Source of the DNA: JADJQU01 sp035490315 | GTDB lineage: Bacteria; Planctomycetota; UBA1135; GCA-002686595 | Assembly: GCA_035490315.1 (NCBI GenBank) | Contig: DATHET010000221.1 | Span: 7,070-71,069 of the forward strand | DNA: 64,000 nucleotides | Direction of reading: 5' to 3' | In this document: positions 28,136-35,394 of the stretch, one piece after another | How positions within the stretch are numbered: the stretch's first letter is position 1 | How the letters are laid out: the number at the start of each line of letters is the position of its first letter | Notes under the pieces: model-generated | Databases searched by the model: none | What the model saw: the letters and a program-made list of their open reading frames with translations, nothing else | Told to the model about the DNA's origin: nothing | Translations under genes and position numbers: made by a program

Positions 28136-29122
28136 TCAGTATTTGAGGTTCGCTCGAAGGTCGGGCATATCTCCTGCCTTGACCTCGGCGATCCAGCGGT
28201 CGAGCGAGACTGTGTCCCAGAACTTGCGGCAGAGCTCGAAGTACTCTCTGACGATTGCGCGTTCTCCGCGTTCGAGAAGTTCCTTCGCCAGCTGCATGTT
28301 TGGCCCGAAAGAGTCCAGTTGAGGGGAGCCGCGTGTTCGGCCCGCTTCGAGGAGATGTCGCTTCGCGGATTCGACGTCGCCCTCGCGGAGCGCGACGCGG
28401 CCGAGGACCAGGTTTGCATCGTGGATCACATTGCCCGTGTTCCAGCTTTCGGGATCCCGCTTCACGTGGATCAGTAGCTGTGTCGCAACCGCGCGCGCTC
28501 TGTCCAACTCGCCAGCCTCGAGCGCAGCCTTGCAGAGTTTTTCCAGTAACAACTGGATCGAAAAGCCATCCGTCTGTTTGGAGAGCGACATCTCATACAG
28601 CTCCAGCACTCCCCGCCACCCCTGCAGAGTCATCGAGTGCCGGCGGCCGGATCTGAGCAGATCCCCCAACTGTTCGTGTGGCGCGGGATCTTCCGACGCC
28701 AGCTGACAGGCTTTGAGAAGCAACTCCTCGGCCAACTCCGGATGATCCCTGCCAAGGAAGCCCGCGGCGTTCTGGAGGACACGAGGATTGCTCGGGTGAG
28801 CTGCGAGCGCTCGCCTCCAAGCTTCGCCCAACCTTGCATTCGCGTCGGCAGTGCCGAACGTGGGGCTGATCATCCGAGGCGTGCTGATGATCGACGAGTC
28901 GGGATGGTGATCGATCCACCAGAGCTGATTGGCCAGGAGCAGGACCCGATGTCGTTCTTTCCCCGCCATCTGGGTGCGCAGACTGGCTCCGGCAAGCGTG
29001 GCGCGAAGCAGCAGGTTGTCAGGATCGCTTTCGAGCGCCACCCCGAGCGCCAGCACGGAGCTGAGGTCGATGGAAATTCCAGCTTCGAACGCTCGCTCCA
29101 GTCGGTCGTCGGAACTGTCCAT
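28136..29122 (-). CDS. TPR-like helical repeat protein
   Basis: 328 residues without signal peptide. Helical-repeat segments resembling tetratricopeptide repeats are visible: NPRVLQNAAGFLGRDHPELAEELLLKACQL, APHEQLGDLLR, GWRGVLELYEMSL, LLEKLCKAALEAGELDRARAV, ILVLGRVALREGDVESAKRHLLEAG-like, and a final PNMQLAKELLERGERAIVREYFELC. No catalytic domain is present, so it is probably a protein-interaction scaffold. ATG at 29122 (MDSSDDRLERAF) is preferred over an in-frame GTG at 29134. It is bracketed by palindromic repeat half copy C downstream and full copy D upstream, in an accessory stretch. Confidence 0.7.
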   Translation of the reverse strand: MDSSDDRLERAFEAGISIDLSSVLALGVALESDPDNLLLRATLAGASLRTQMAGKERHRVLLLANQLWWIDHHPDSSIISTPRMISPTFGTADANARLGEAWRRALAAHPSNPRVLQNAAGFLGRDHPELAEELLLKACQLASEDPAPHEQLGDLLRSGRRHSMTLQGWRGVLELYEMSLSKQTDGFSIQLLLEKLCKAALEAGELDRARAVATQLLIHVKRDPESWNTGNVIHDANLVLGRVALREGDVESAKRHLLEAGRTRGSPQLDSFGPNMQLAKELLERGERAIVREYFELCRKFWDTVSLDRWIAEVKAGDMPDLRANLKY

Positions 29123-29166
29123 CGGTTGACGCACTGAGACCGCCTAAGCATGCCCTCGCTCGATTC

Positions 29167-29275
29167 GGTACCCGGTATTCCACCGCCATCCTGAACTGGC
29201 CGCTTACCCGAAAACGCGCGATGGCGGCGAGCGGGTAAGGGCCAAGTTCAAGATGGCGGTGGAATACCGGGTACC
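29167..29275. repeat. Palindromic repeat copy D
   Basis: A 109-bp palindrome. The left arm GGTACCCGGTATTCCACCGC, then CATCCTGAACTGGCCGCTTA, pairs with a right arm that mirrors it to GGCGGTGGAATACCGGGTAC. It ends 3 bp before the stop (29279) of the membrane glycosyltransferase-like gene and lies 45 bp upstream of the TPR gene start. It is the best-preserved copy at the outer ends and is almost identical there to copies A and B. Confidence 0.9.
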
Positions 29276-29278
29276 GGG

Positions 29279-31486
29279 TCAGTCGGGGATGGGTTTGCCG
29301 TTGTCGCGGGCGTAGGCGCGCTTGTGCACGGGGAGGAAGAAGGTGGCGACTTGGACGAGGCCGTCCTTGCTCAGGCGGGAGCCGTCGGCGGTCCAGCGCC
29401 AGGTTTCGACCAGGGGTTCGATCTGCAATGCGTGGGCTTCGCCTTCGAGCCACGGTGCGAGCGTGACGTTGTCCGTGAGGTCGCGGACTTCGAACCAGAC
29501 GCGCACGGGGATCAGATCGCCGCGTCGGTAGGGTCCACCGATGGGGCGAAAGCGCGGCGTGGAGCCGAGCTGGAAATCGGAGGGCACGAACAGGAAGCCC
29601 TCGCTGACGAAACGCGCGTCGCTTGGTGCGTGGGCTCCGCGAGCCAGCGGGTGATCGTTCTGCCAGGTGCGTTTTTCGTCGGGCGCGCTGATGCGGTCGC
29701 GAATTTCGAGCGCGACATCCGCGCGCGGCAACTTCCAGTGATAAGTGATCCACCACCAATCGGACCCGGGCAGTCGCTGGAAGTCGTGACCCAGAAACGT
29801 CAGCGCTTCCGAATCGGCCTCGCGCTTGAATTGCATCTCGAGAGCAAATTGCGGCGTCGGCGCGCTCGATTCGAACGTCACGAGCCGCGCGCCGCCCTGC
29901 TCGCTGCGCCGAAGCACGAGCACGGCTCCGAGCTCCGCTGCCTCGTCCTGATCGTAGAAGGCAGCGGCGACCTCGAAGCGCGGCGCGAGATGCTCGAGCA
30001 GATCCGGGCGAGCGGCGAACAGCGGCTGGTGCATGATCAGCCAGTCGACGCCGTCGATCGCGGCCGTCACGCTCGCTCGCTCCGCATCGGAGAAGGTTTT
30101 CCAGCGCTCGAGCGCGTCGGGAAGCTTGACCGCTTGCACACGCGCGCCGAAACGCAGGAACACTGCCCAGTCATAAGCGCTCGCGACTCGAGCGCGTGAA
30201 TCCGCCGGCAACTTGCCCGCTTCGACGTTGATCCAATCCGCCGCGTCCCAATACGCCGCATGAGCCCGAGGCCGCATGCCAGCCAACGCGACCATGCCCA
30301 TCGGCAATCCCGCGACGACCGCCGCGCAAGCGAGACAGCGCAAGAACGCGCGCTGCGCGAGCCACTCCCATGCGACTGCGAAGAGCGGCGCGCACAGCGG
30401 AATCAGCGGCAGGCACAAGCGCAGCGACTTGTCTCCCTTCTTCGCCATGACCAGCAGCACGAGGATCAGCGTCAACACGCTCAAGCTGCTCGTCCAACGC
30501 GGTCGGCCGATCGCGCGCGCGACTCCGACCAGAAGCAGGGCGAGCAGGGGCCAGACGAAGAAGTGCGGCGCGCTGATCACGTACCAGAACGAATTGAAGC
30601 GCATCGTCGCGTGGGTGATCGCCTCGTCCGGCACGTAGACCCGCCCGCGCAGGGCCGAGATCTCGCCGTACAGCTCCCCCGCCGCCTTGCTCCATCCGAT
30701 GTCGGTCATCAGGTGGACGATCACGTACCCGACGTTCTCGAGCAGATAGCGCCACAGGCTGCCGTCCCACTGGCCGTAGAAGACCCGGTCGAGCACGAGC
30801 TGGACTCCCATGCAGATCGCCAGGCCGGCGGCGAGGCCGAGCCAGCTCGCGCGCGCGTGCCAGCGATCGCGGGCGATGAGCACGACGAAAACCGCCAGGG
30901 CGATCAACAGGCCCTGGTAGGCCATGAGGAAAGCGAGGCCGAACCACAAGCCGCCGATCAGGGCGTCGCGGCGACTCGGCGGCAGGATCAGTCGCTCCAG
31001 GCCGAGGGCGATGCACAGGGCGGCGGCGATGCCGGAGATCGGGTAGACGCTGTACTGGAGGACCAGCGGGTTGAAGGCTGCGATGCAACCTACGGCGAGA
31101 CCGGCGGAGCGGCCGGCGACGCGCTGGGCGAGGCGCGCGCAGGCGAGCACCAGGCCGAGCGTCAGTCCGACTTCGAGGAGACGCGCGACGACGAGGATCG
31201 GCCGCGGGTCCTCGAGGCCCAGGGCGCGAGCGACGAGGAAGGGCGGGACGAACAGGGTCGAGAAGGCGAAGCTGCGCACGGTGCGCGCGTCGGAGAGCTC
31301 CTCTCCCGCGACCCAGGACCGGGCGCGGTCCATGAACTCGACCGCATCGGCGAGCGGATAGCCGCGCTGCATCCACCAGGACCAGCAGGTCAAGGCGATC
31401 GTCAGGAGCAGGAGCCAGCGGATCGCCGGATCCCGCCAGGACAAACGCCCTGCCTGAGTCATTGCGCTCGGGACGGCAGCTTGCAT
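29279..31486 (-). CDS. Polytopic membrane protein, probable PMT/ArnT-like glycosyltransferase
   Basis: 735 residues. The first ~400 contain about 10-12 transmembrane helices (for example WLLLLTIALTCWSWWM, LGLVLACARLA, LIALAVFVVLIA and LLALLLVGVARAI). An early extracytoplasmic acidic site is YPLADAVEFMDRA, as in lipid-linked-sugar-dependent (GT-C) transferases, which keep an acidic residue in the first loop. The C-terminal ~300 residues are soluble, with a Trp-rich beta region (LPGSDWWWITYHWKLPRAD). Sugar donor and acceptor are unknown. It could start at ATG 31486 or the in-frame ATG near 31462. Its stop is 3 bp from palindrome copy D, and the upstream side faces the tandem hairpin array. Confidence 0.72.
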   Translation of the reverse strand: MQAAVPSAMTQAGRLSWRDPAIRWLLLLTIALTCWSWWMQRGYPLADAVEFMDRARSWVAGEELSDARTVRSFAFSTLFVPPFLVARALGLEDPRPILVVARLLEVGLTLGLVLACARLAQRVAGRSAGLAVGCIAAFNPLVLQYSVYPISGIAAALCIALGLERLILPPSRRDALIGGLWFGLAFLMAYQGLLIALAVFVVLIARDRWHARASWLGLAAGLAICMGVQLVLDRVFYGQWDGSLWRYLLENVGYVIVHLMTDIGWSKAAGELYGEISALRGRVYVPDEAITHATMRFNSFWYVISAPHFFVWPLLALLLVGVARAIGRPRWTSSLSVLTLILVLLVMAKKGDKSLRLCLPLIPLCAPLFAVAWEWLAQRAFLRCLACAAVVAGLPMGMVALAGMRPRAHAAYWDAADWINVEAGKLPADSRARVASAYDWAVFLRFGARVQAVKLPDALERWKTFSDAERASVTAAIDGVDWLIMHQPLFAARPDLLEHLAPRFEVAAAFYDQDEAAELGAVLVLRRSEQGGARLVTFESSAPTPQFALEMQFKREADSEALTFLGHDFQRLPGSDWWWITYHWKLPRADVALEIRDRISAPDEKRTWQNDHPLARGAHAPSDARFVSEGFLFVPSDFQLGSTPRFRPIGGPYRRGDLIPVRVWFEVRDLTDNVTLAPWLEGEAHALQIEPLVETWRWTADGSRLSKDGLVQVATFFLPVHKRAYARDNGKPIPD

Positions 31487-31608
31487 CGCGGGCCACTTGA
31501 GCCTGGGAGTCGCGATGGGTCAACGTGCGGACCAGCCACGCCGCCTTGCGCTCTCGCGCCGGAGGGCGAGATCATGGAGGAATGCGGGACACGTAGCTCG
31601 ACCTGGTA

Positions 31609-31925
31609 CTGCCCCGCATGAATGTGCCGAGCGCCGGACGAGCCGGTGCCAGGCCGCCGAGGGCGCACGGCGAAGCCAAGCACAGCCATGCGGGGCAGTT
31701 CCGTTCGACCGTGGGCTGCCACGCATGAATGAGCAGAGTCCCAGGCCGGTCGCCGCCGAGCCGCAGAAGGCGCTCGGCGGGGCAAGCCCACTCATGCGGG
31801 GCGGTTCCCTCCGACCGTGGCACTGCCACGCATGGGGTGTGCAGAGCGTATGACGGGCCGCTGCCGCGCCGAAGTGCTCGGCTAGGCCAAGCACGCGGAG
31901 GCGGGGCAGTTCCCCGACCGGCGGT
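31609..31925. repeat. Tandem array of three ~107-bp hairpin units
   Basis: Units begin at 31609, 31716 and 31823, exactly 107 bp apart for the first two. Each starts with CTGCC(C/A)CGCATG and ends near (C)GCGGGGC(A/G)GTTCC, followed by a linker CGACCGTGG. In unit 1 the ends CTGCCCCGCATG and CATGCGGGGCAG are perfect complements across a variable GC-rich core. Unit 2 has an inner hairpin (CCGCCGAGC with GCTCGGCGG). A degenerate fourth unit may lie at ~31502-31608. Because 107 is not a multiple of three, the array is unlikely to be coding. It fills most of the 577-bp gap between divergent genes; the remainder (31926-32017) shows nothing recognisable. Confidence 0.8.
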
Positions 31926-32017
31926 CCGAGGGTGATGATGGCGACATTCGGGGCGATGTGGGCCTGAGAACTCCTCGACCGCCCTTCCCGAGGTCAAGAA
32001 GGCCGCTCGAGGCGACA

Positions 32018-32041
32018 GTATTATACTTGCTCGTATAATAC
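32018..32041. promoter_or_regulatory. Perfect AT-rich inverted repeat containing a TATAAT box
   Basis: GTATTATAC (32018-32026), a 6-base spacer TTGCTC, and GTATAATAC (32033-32041) form a perfect 9+9 bp inverted repeat in otherwise GC-rich DNA. The right half includes TATAAT (32034-32039), about 25 bp before the ATPase ATG at 32064 and thus well placed for a -10 box. No good -35 hexamer is seen 17 bp upstream. It is probably an operator overlapping the promoter of the ATPase gene. Confidence 0.6.
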
Positions 32042-32063
32042 GGTCCGGTATAGGCTCCTGGGC

Positions 32064-33425
32064 ATGACCCCCGCCCCCTTCCTCGGTCGCGAGCGCGACC
32101 TGGCCTACCTTGAGGAGCTGCACGCCTCCGGCAAGCCCGAGCTCTTCGTCCTCTACGGCCGCCGCCGCGTCGGCAAGACCGAGCTGCTCCAGCAGTTCTG
32201 CGGCGAGCGCAAGGCCGTCTATTTCCTCGCCGCCCAGGTGCGCGACCGCGACAACCTGCGCGCCTTCCGATTGACCGCGGCCGAGGCCCTGGGCGACCAG
32301 CTCGCCTCGTCCGTGGACTTTCCCGACTGGGTCTCCGCCCTGGGTTTCCTGGCCGAGCGCACCGGCGGCGAACGCCTGGTCGTGGTGCTCGACGAGTTCC
32401 CCTACCTCTGCGAAGCCAACAAGAGCCTGCCCTCCCAGATCCAGAAGTTCTGGGACACGCGCGGCAAGAAGAGCTCGCTGCTCCTGATCCTGTGCGGCAG
32501 CCAGGTCTCCTTCATGGAGCGCGAAGTCCTGGCCGAGCGCTCGCCGCTCTTCGGCCGCCGCACCGGCCAGCGCCGTCTCGAGCCCCTGGCCCCCCTGGCC
32601 ACGCTCGAGTTCTTCCCCCGCTGGAAGCTCGAGCAGCGCGTCCTTGCCTACTCGATCCTCGGCGGCATGCCGGCCTACCTTCGCCGCTTCGACGACTCGC
32701 GCTCTCTGGAGGACAACATCCTGCGCGAGATCCTCCGGCCCGAGGGCTACCTCTTCGAGGAGGTCCAGTTCCTGCTGCGCCACGAGCTGACCAACCCCGC
32801 GACCTACAACAGCCTGCTCGCGGCGATCGCGCGCGGCGGGACCCGGCTCGCCGACATCGCCCTCGACGTCGGGGTCGACTCGACCACCGCGAACAAGTAC
32901 CTGCATACCCTGCGCGAGCTCGACCTGGTCGAGCGCGAGATTCCCCTGTCCGATCCCGATCCCCTGCGCTCTCGCCGCGGGAGCTACCGCATCGCCGACC
33001 GCTTCCTGCAGTTCCACTTCCGCCACGTGCAGCCCAACGTGTCGCTGATCCACGCCGGCCGAGGAGCGCGGGTCCTCGAGGAGTTCATCCGACCCGACGT
33101 GCACCGTTTGATCGACGAGGCGCGGCTGGATTTCGTGCTCGATCACCTGCGGCGCGAGGCCGCGGAATTGATCGGCGAAGAGATCATCGAGGTCGGCCGC
33201 CACACCGGAAAAGTCGCGCGCGCGATCGGCCGCACGCAGAGCGGAACCACCGTGGTCGCGCTGATCATGCCCGAGGGCAAGTTGCCGGCGGCTTTGATCG
33301 AGCGCGAGGTCGAGGAACTGCGCGCGCTGTTCGGCAAGAACCTCAAGCGCCTCGTCTATGGTCTGACGGCGCGTGTCGATCGGCCGCTGGAGGTCGAGCT
33401 GGTACCCGAAGGAGAACTGGTCTGA
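32064..33425 (+). CDS. Archaeal-type AAA ATPase with DUF234 C-terminal domain
   Basis: 453 residues. PFLGRERDLAYLEELH at the N-terminus and Walker A YGRRRVGKTELL fit the PF01637 ATPase group. Walker B is VVVLDEFPYLCEA, and a CGSQVSFME motif follows. Residues ~290-350 form a winged-helix-like segment (ADIALDVGVDSTTANKYLHTLRELDLVE). The last ~120 match DUF234, a presumed restriction-endonuclease-like domain. These ATPases are mobile, patchy genes of unknown role. Codons in this gene are strongly C-ended, more than in its neighbours, suggesting transfer. The stop overlaps the next ATG (TGATG). Upstream lie an AT-rich inverted repeat and the hairpin array. Confidence 0.85.
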   Translation: MTPAPFLGRERDLAYLEELHASGKPELFVLYGRRRVGKTELLQQFCGERKAVYFLAAQVRDRDNLRAFRLTAAEALGDQLASSVDFPDWVSALGFLAERTGGERLVVVLDEFPYLCEANKSLPSQIQKFWDTRGKKSSLLLILCGSQVSFMEREVLAERSPLFGRRTGQRRLEPLAPLATLEFFPRWKLEQRVLAYSILGGMPAYLRRFDDSRSLEDNILREILRPEGYLFEEVQFLLRHELTNPATYNSLLAAIARGGTRLADIALDVGVDSTTANKYLHTLRELDLVEREIPLSDPDPLRSRRGSYRIADRFLQFHFRHVQPNVSLIHAGRGARVLEEFIRPDVHRLIDEARLDFVLDHLRREAAELIGEEIIEVGRHTGKVARAIGRTQSGTTVVALIMPEGKLPAALIEREVEELRALFGKNLKRLVYGLTARVDRPLEVELVPEGELV

Positions 33426-33769
33426 TGGCCCTCGAGCAGAAGTTCCATGAGTACTTCAACGGCCTCGATCGCGCGGGCAACAAGGATCGTTGCTACCTGT
33501 GCTGTCGCTCGCCGGCGGACGTGAAGCGCTTCTTCGGATTCGCGGAGGACGGCACGCCGCTCAACGCCGCGCAATTCGGCATCGAGGACGTCGCGCCGGA
33601 CACGATGGATGTGATGAGCTACCGCGGCGTCCGGCCGGTGTGCGCGGTGTGCCAGCTCAATTTCGACGGGATTTTCCTGCTCGAGGAGCACGCGACGGTG
33701 CGCGAGCTCCAGCGCGAGATGGAGCACGCTCGCGAGCGTCTGTGGCCCGAATTGAACGCGGAAGCGTGA
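33425..33769 (+). CDS. Small Cys-pair (zinc-ribbon-like) protein coupled to the ATPase
   Basis: 114 residues. Two cysteine pairs, CYLCC near residue 23 and CAVC near residue 74, could bind one zinc ion. The C-terminal helix (LEEHATVRELQREMEHARERLW) is amphipathic. The ATG overlaps the ATPase stop codon (TGATG), so it is probably translated by re-initiation and made together with the ATPase. Codon use is less C-biased than in the ATPase, so the pairing may be secondary. No family was recognised. It may be a regulator or partner of the ATPase, an inference from position alone. Confidence 0.6.
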   Translation: MALEQKFHEYFNGLDRAGNKDRCYLCCRSPADVKRFFGFAEDGTPLNAAQFGIEDVAPDTMDVMSYRGVRPVCAVCQLNFDGIFLLEEHATVRELQREMEHARERLWPELNAEA

Positions 33770-33897
33770 GCCGGAAGGCGCATGAAGGCCATTCGACACT
33801 GCGACTCGCCCTGCGCGTGAGCTAGAATCTCCGGCCCGAAGCCCACGGCGCGCATTTCCGCGCATGCCGATCCCGTCCTCTCACCCACAAGAAGCCC

Positions 33898-34305
33898 ATG
33901 TACGACCCCGAAATGGTCCAGCCGATGCGCGACGAAGTCACGTCGCTCGGCGTCAAGGAACTCCGCACCTCCCAGGAAGTCGAAGCCGCGGTCAAGCTGC
34001 CCGGCACGACACTGGTGTTCGTCAATTCCGTCTGCGGTTGCGCAGCCGGCGGAGCCCGCCCGGCCCTGCGTCTGTCGCTGATGAACGCCAAGAAGCCCGC
34101 GAATCTGTTCACGGTGTTCGCCGGCATGGACACCGCCGCCGTCGCCAAGGCGCGCGAGTATTTCGCGCCCTACCGTCCGAGCTCGCCGCAGATCGGCATC
34201 CTCAAGGACGGCAAGCTGGTGAAAATGATCCAGCGCCAGGACATCGAAGGCCGCGACCCCGCTTCGATCGCGAAGATGCTGGCCGACACGTTCAACACGC
34301 TCTGA
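33898..34305 (+). CDS. BrxA/BrxB family bacilliredoxin
   Basis: 135 residues. It has the family hallmark VNSVCGCAAGGARPA with the CGC active site near residue 46 and a thioredoxin-like fold. IGILKDGKLVKMIQRQDIEG is typical of the C-terminal half. In Firmicutes these proteins remove bacillithiol from oxidised protein thiols (BrxA/BrxB, formerly YphP/YqiW). Homologues also occur in bacteria without proven bacillithiol, so the thiol partner here is unknown. The start is ATG at 33898. The next gene begins 3 bp after the stop, indicating an operon with the unknown protein at 34309. Confidence 0.9.
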   Translation: MYDPEMVQPMRDEVTSLGVKELRTSQEVEAAVKLPGTTLVFVNSVCGCAAGGARPALRLSLMNAKKPANLFTVFAGMDTAAVAKAREYFAPYRPSSPQIGILKDGKLVKMIQRQDIEGRDPASIAKMLADTFNTL

Positions 34306-34308
34306 GCC

Positions 34309-34773
34309 ATGGCGAACGAGCCTCGGCTCGATGAGGAAAGGATCAGCCTCGCGCGCGACCTGCTGCGCGAGGCTGTTTTTCAATCTCGCGCCAAGCAGGC
34401 CGCGGGGACGAGTCTCGCGCGCAGCGATCCGAACTCGAAAGCAGGCAATTGCGGCCTCGGCGCTCACGCGGCGATCGAATCGCGTCTGTCGGACAAGGGA
34501 CGCGAGCTGGCGGCGAACCTCTGGCCCGCGGAGCTCGCGCCGGAATCGGCGGCTCGCGTCGAAACGCTGATCAGCGCCTGGGTCGAGCGCCAGGACGCCC
34601 TCGACCGCAAGCGCAACCATTTCTTGCGCGACTTCCGCACAGCGAACGGCTTCGATCGCGCGAAGTACACGGCGGAGCAACTCGCGGCTTTCGAGAGCGG
34701 GCTCGAGCGCGTCAATGCCGAGGAAGATCGCTTGCGCTCCTCGGCGGCGGAAGAGCTCGCGAAGAACGTCTAG
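34309..34773 (+). CDS. Small soluble protein of unknown function
   Basis: 154 residues, mostly helical and charged, with no signal peptide. The central GNCGLGAHAAIESRLSDKGRELAANLW is followed by a long helix-rich end (WVERQDALDRKRNHFLRDF, YTAEQLAAFESGLERVNAEEDRL). No domain was recognised. The start codon lies 3 bp after the bacilliredoxin stop, so it is almost certainly in the same operon. A role in thiol or redox metabolism is possible from context only. Confidence 0.6.
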   Translation: MANEPRLDEERISLARDLLREAVFQSRAKQAAGTSLARSDPNSKAGNCGLGAHAAIESRLSDKGRELAANLWPAELAPESAARVETLISAWVERQDALDRKRNHFLRDFRTANGFDRAKYTAEQLAAFESGLERVNAEEDRLRSSAAEELAKNV

Positions 34774-34777
34774 CGCA

Positions 34778-35233
34778 GTGATCACAGTAGGCTCCGTCGC
34801 TCGGGAAGAGCTCGCCAAGACCTTCCCTTTCCTTGCCGAGCGCTACAGCGGCCGGCGCAAGGCCATCAAGGAACTGACCCACGCCCAACCGGACTTCGTC
34901 TTCTGGGTCTATCCGGACGGCCGGCTTCACGACGCGAGGGATGCCCATGCGAGCAACGTCCCCAAGGGCTTCGCGCACATCGAGGCGGATGAGCCCGACT
35001 ACGGCGGCTTCCTGCGCGGCCGGATCGTCACGGCTCGGGGCCGACAACTGGTGGTGGTCTACTGCCGGCCGGAAGCCCTCGCAGCACCAGGGCCCAAGCT
35101 GGCTCAGTTCGTGAAGGCCATGCGCGAAGTGCCTGTCCCGGTATCCGACGAGACCGTGGTGATCAGCGACAACGCGGACATCTACGGCACCCTGGCCGAC
35201 CTCGAGGATCGCGGGAGCGGGGACGCTGGCTAG
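34778..35233 (+). CDS. Small soluble protein of unknown function
   Basis: About 151 residues. It has a compact alpha/beta pattern: LAKTFPFLAERYSGRRKAIKEL, then DFVFWVYPDGRLHDARDAH, GGFLRGRIVTARGRQLVVVYC, and an acidic C-terminus (VISDNADIYGTLADLEDRG). No signal peptide or known domain was found. GTG at 34778 is preferred because it follows the previous stop (34773) by 4 bases and starts the conserved-looking part; the frame is open upstream to 34715. It may belong to the bacilliredoxin operon. Confidence 0.55.
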   Translation: MITVGSVAREELAKTFPFLAERYSGRRKAIKELTHAQPDFVFWVYPDGRLHDARDAHASNVPKGFAHIEADEPDYGGFLRGRIVTARGRQLVVVYCRPEALAAPGPKLAQFVKAMREVPVPVSDETVVISDNADIYGTLADLEDRGSGDAG

Positions 35234-35394
35234 GCCCGATCCGACAGCTTCGGCCCCGAACGAAGTTCCGCTGGCGACCAGCCTGTAACGCCTCCCCGCG
35301 CTCCTGGATGAATGGAGCAGGACGGGCTGGAATGCACACCGTCCAGAAGAGGTCTGAACGTTCCTTCATCATGCTGCCGGCCACAATCACTGCC

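Noticed and set aside
26595..29275. Integron attC sites, because palindromes separate successive genes.
   Set aside because: No GTTRRRY/RYYYAAC core sites are present at the expected places, copies A and B lie between convergent genes, and there is no integrase.
31609..31925. Possible CRISPR array.
   Set aside because: There are only three units with a 107-bp period, no short direct repeat with unique spacers, and no cas genes. The units are internally palindromic.
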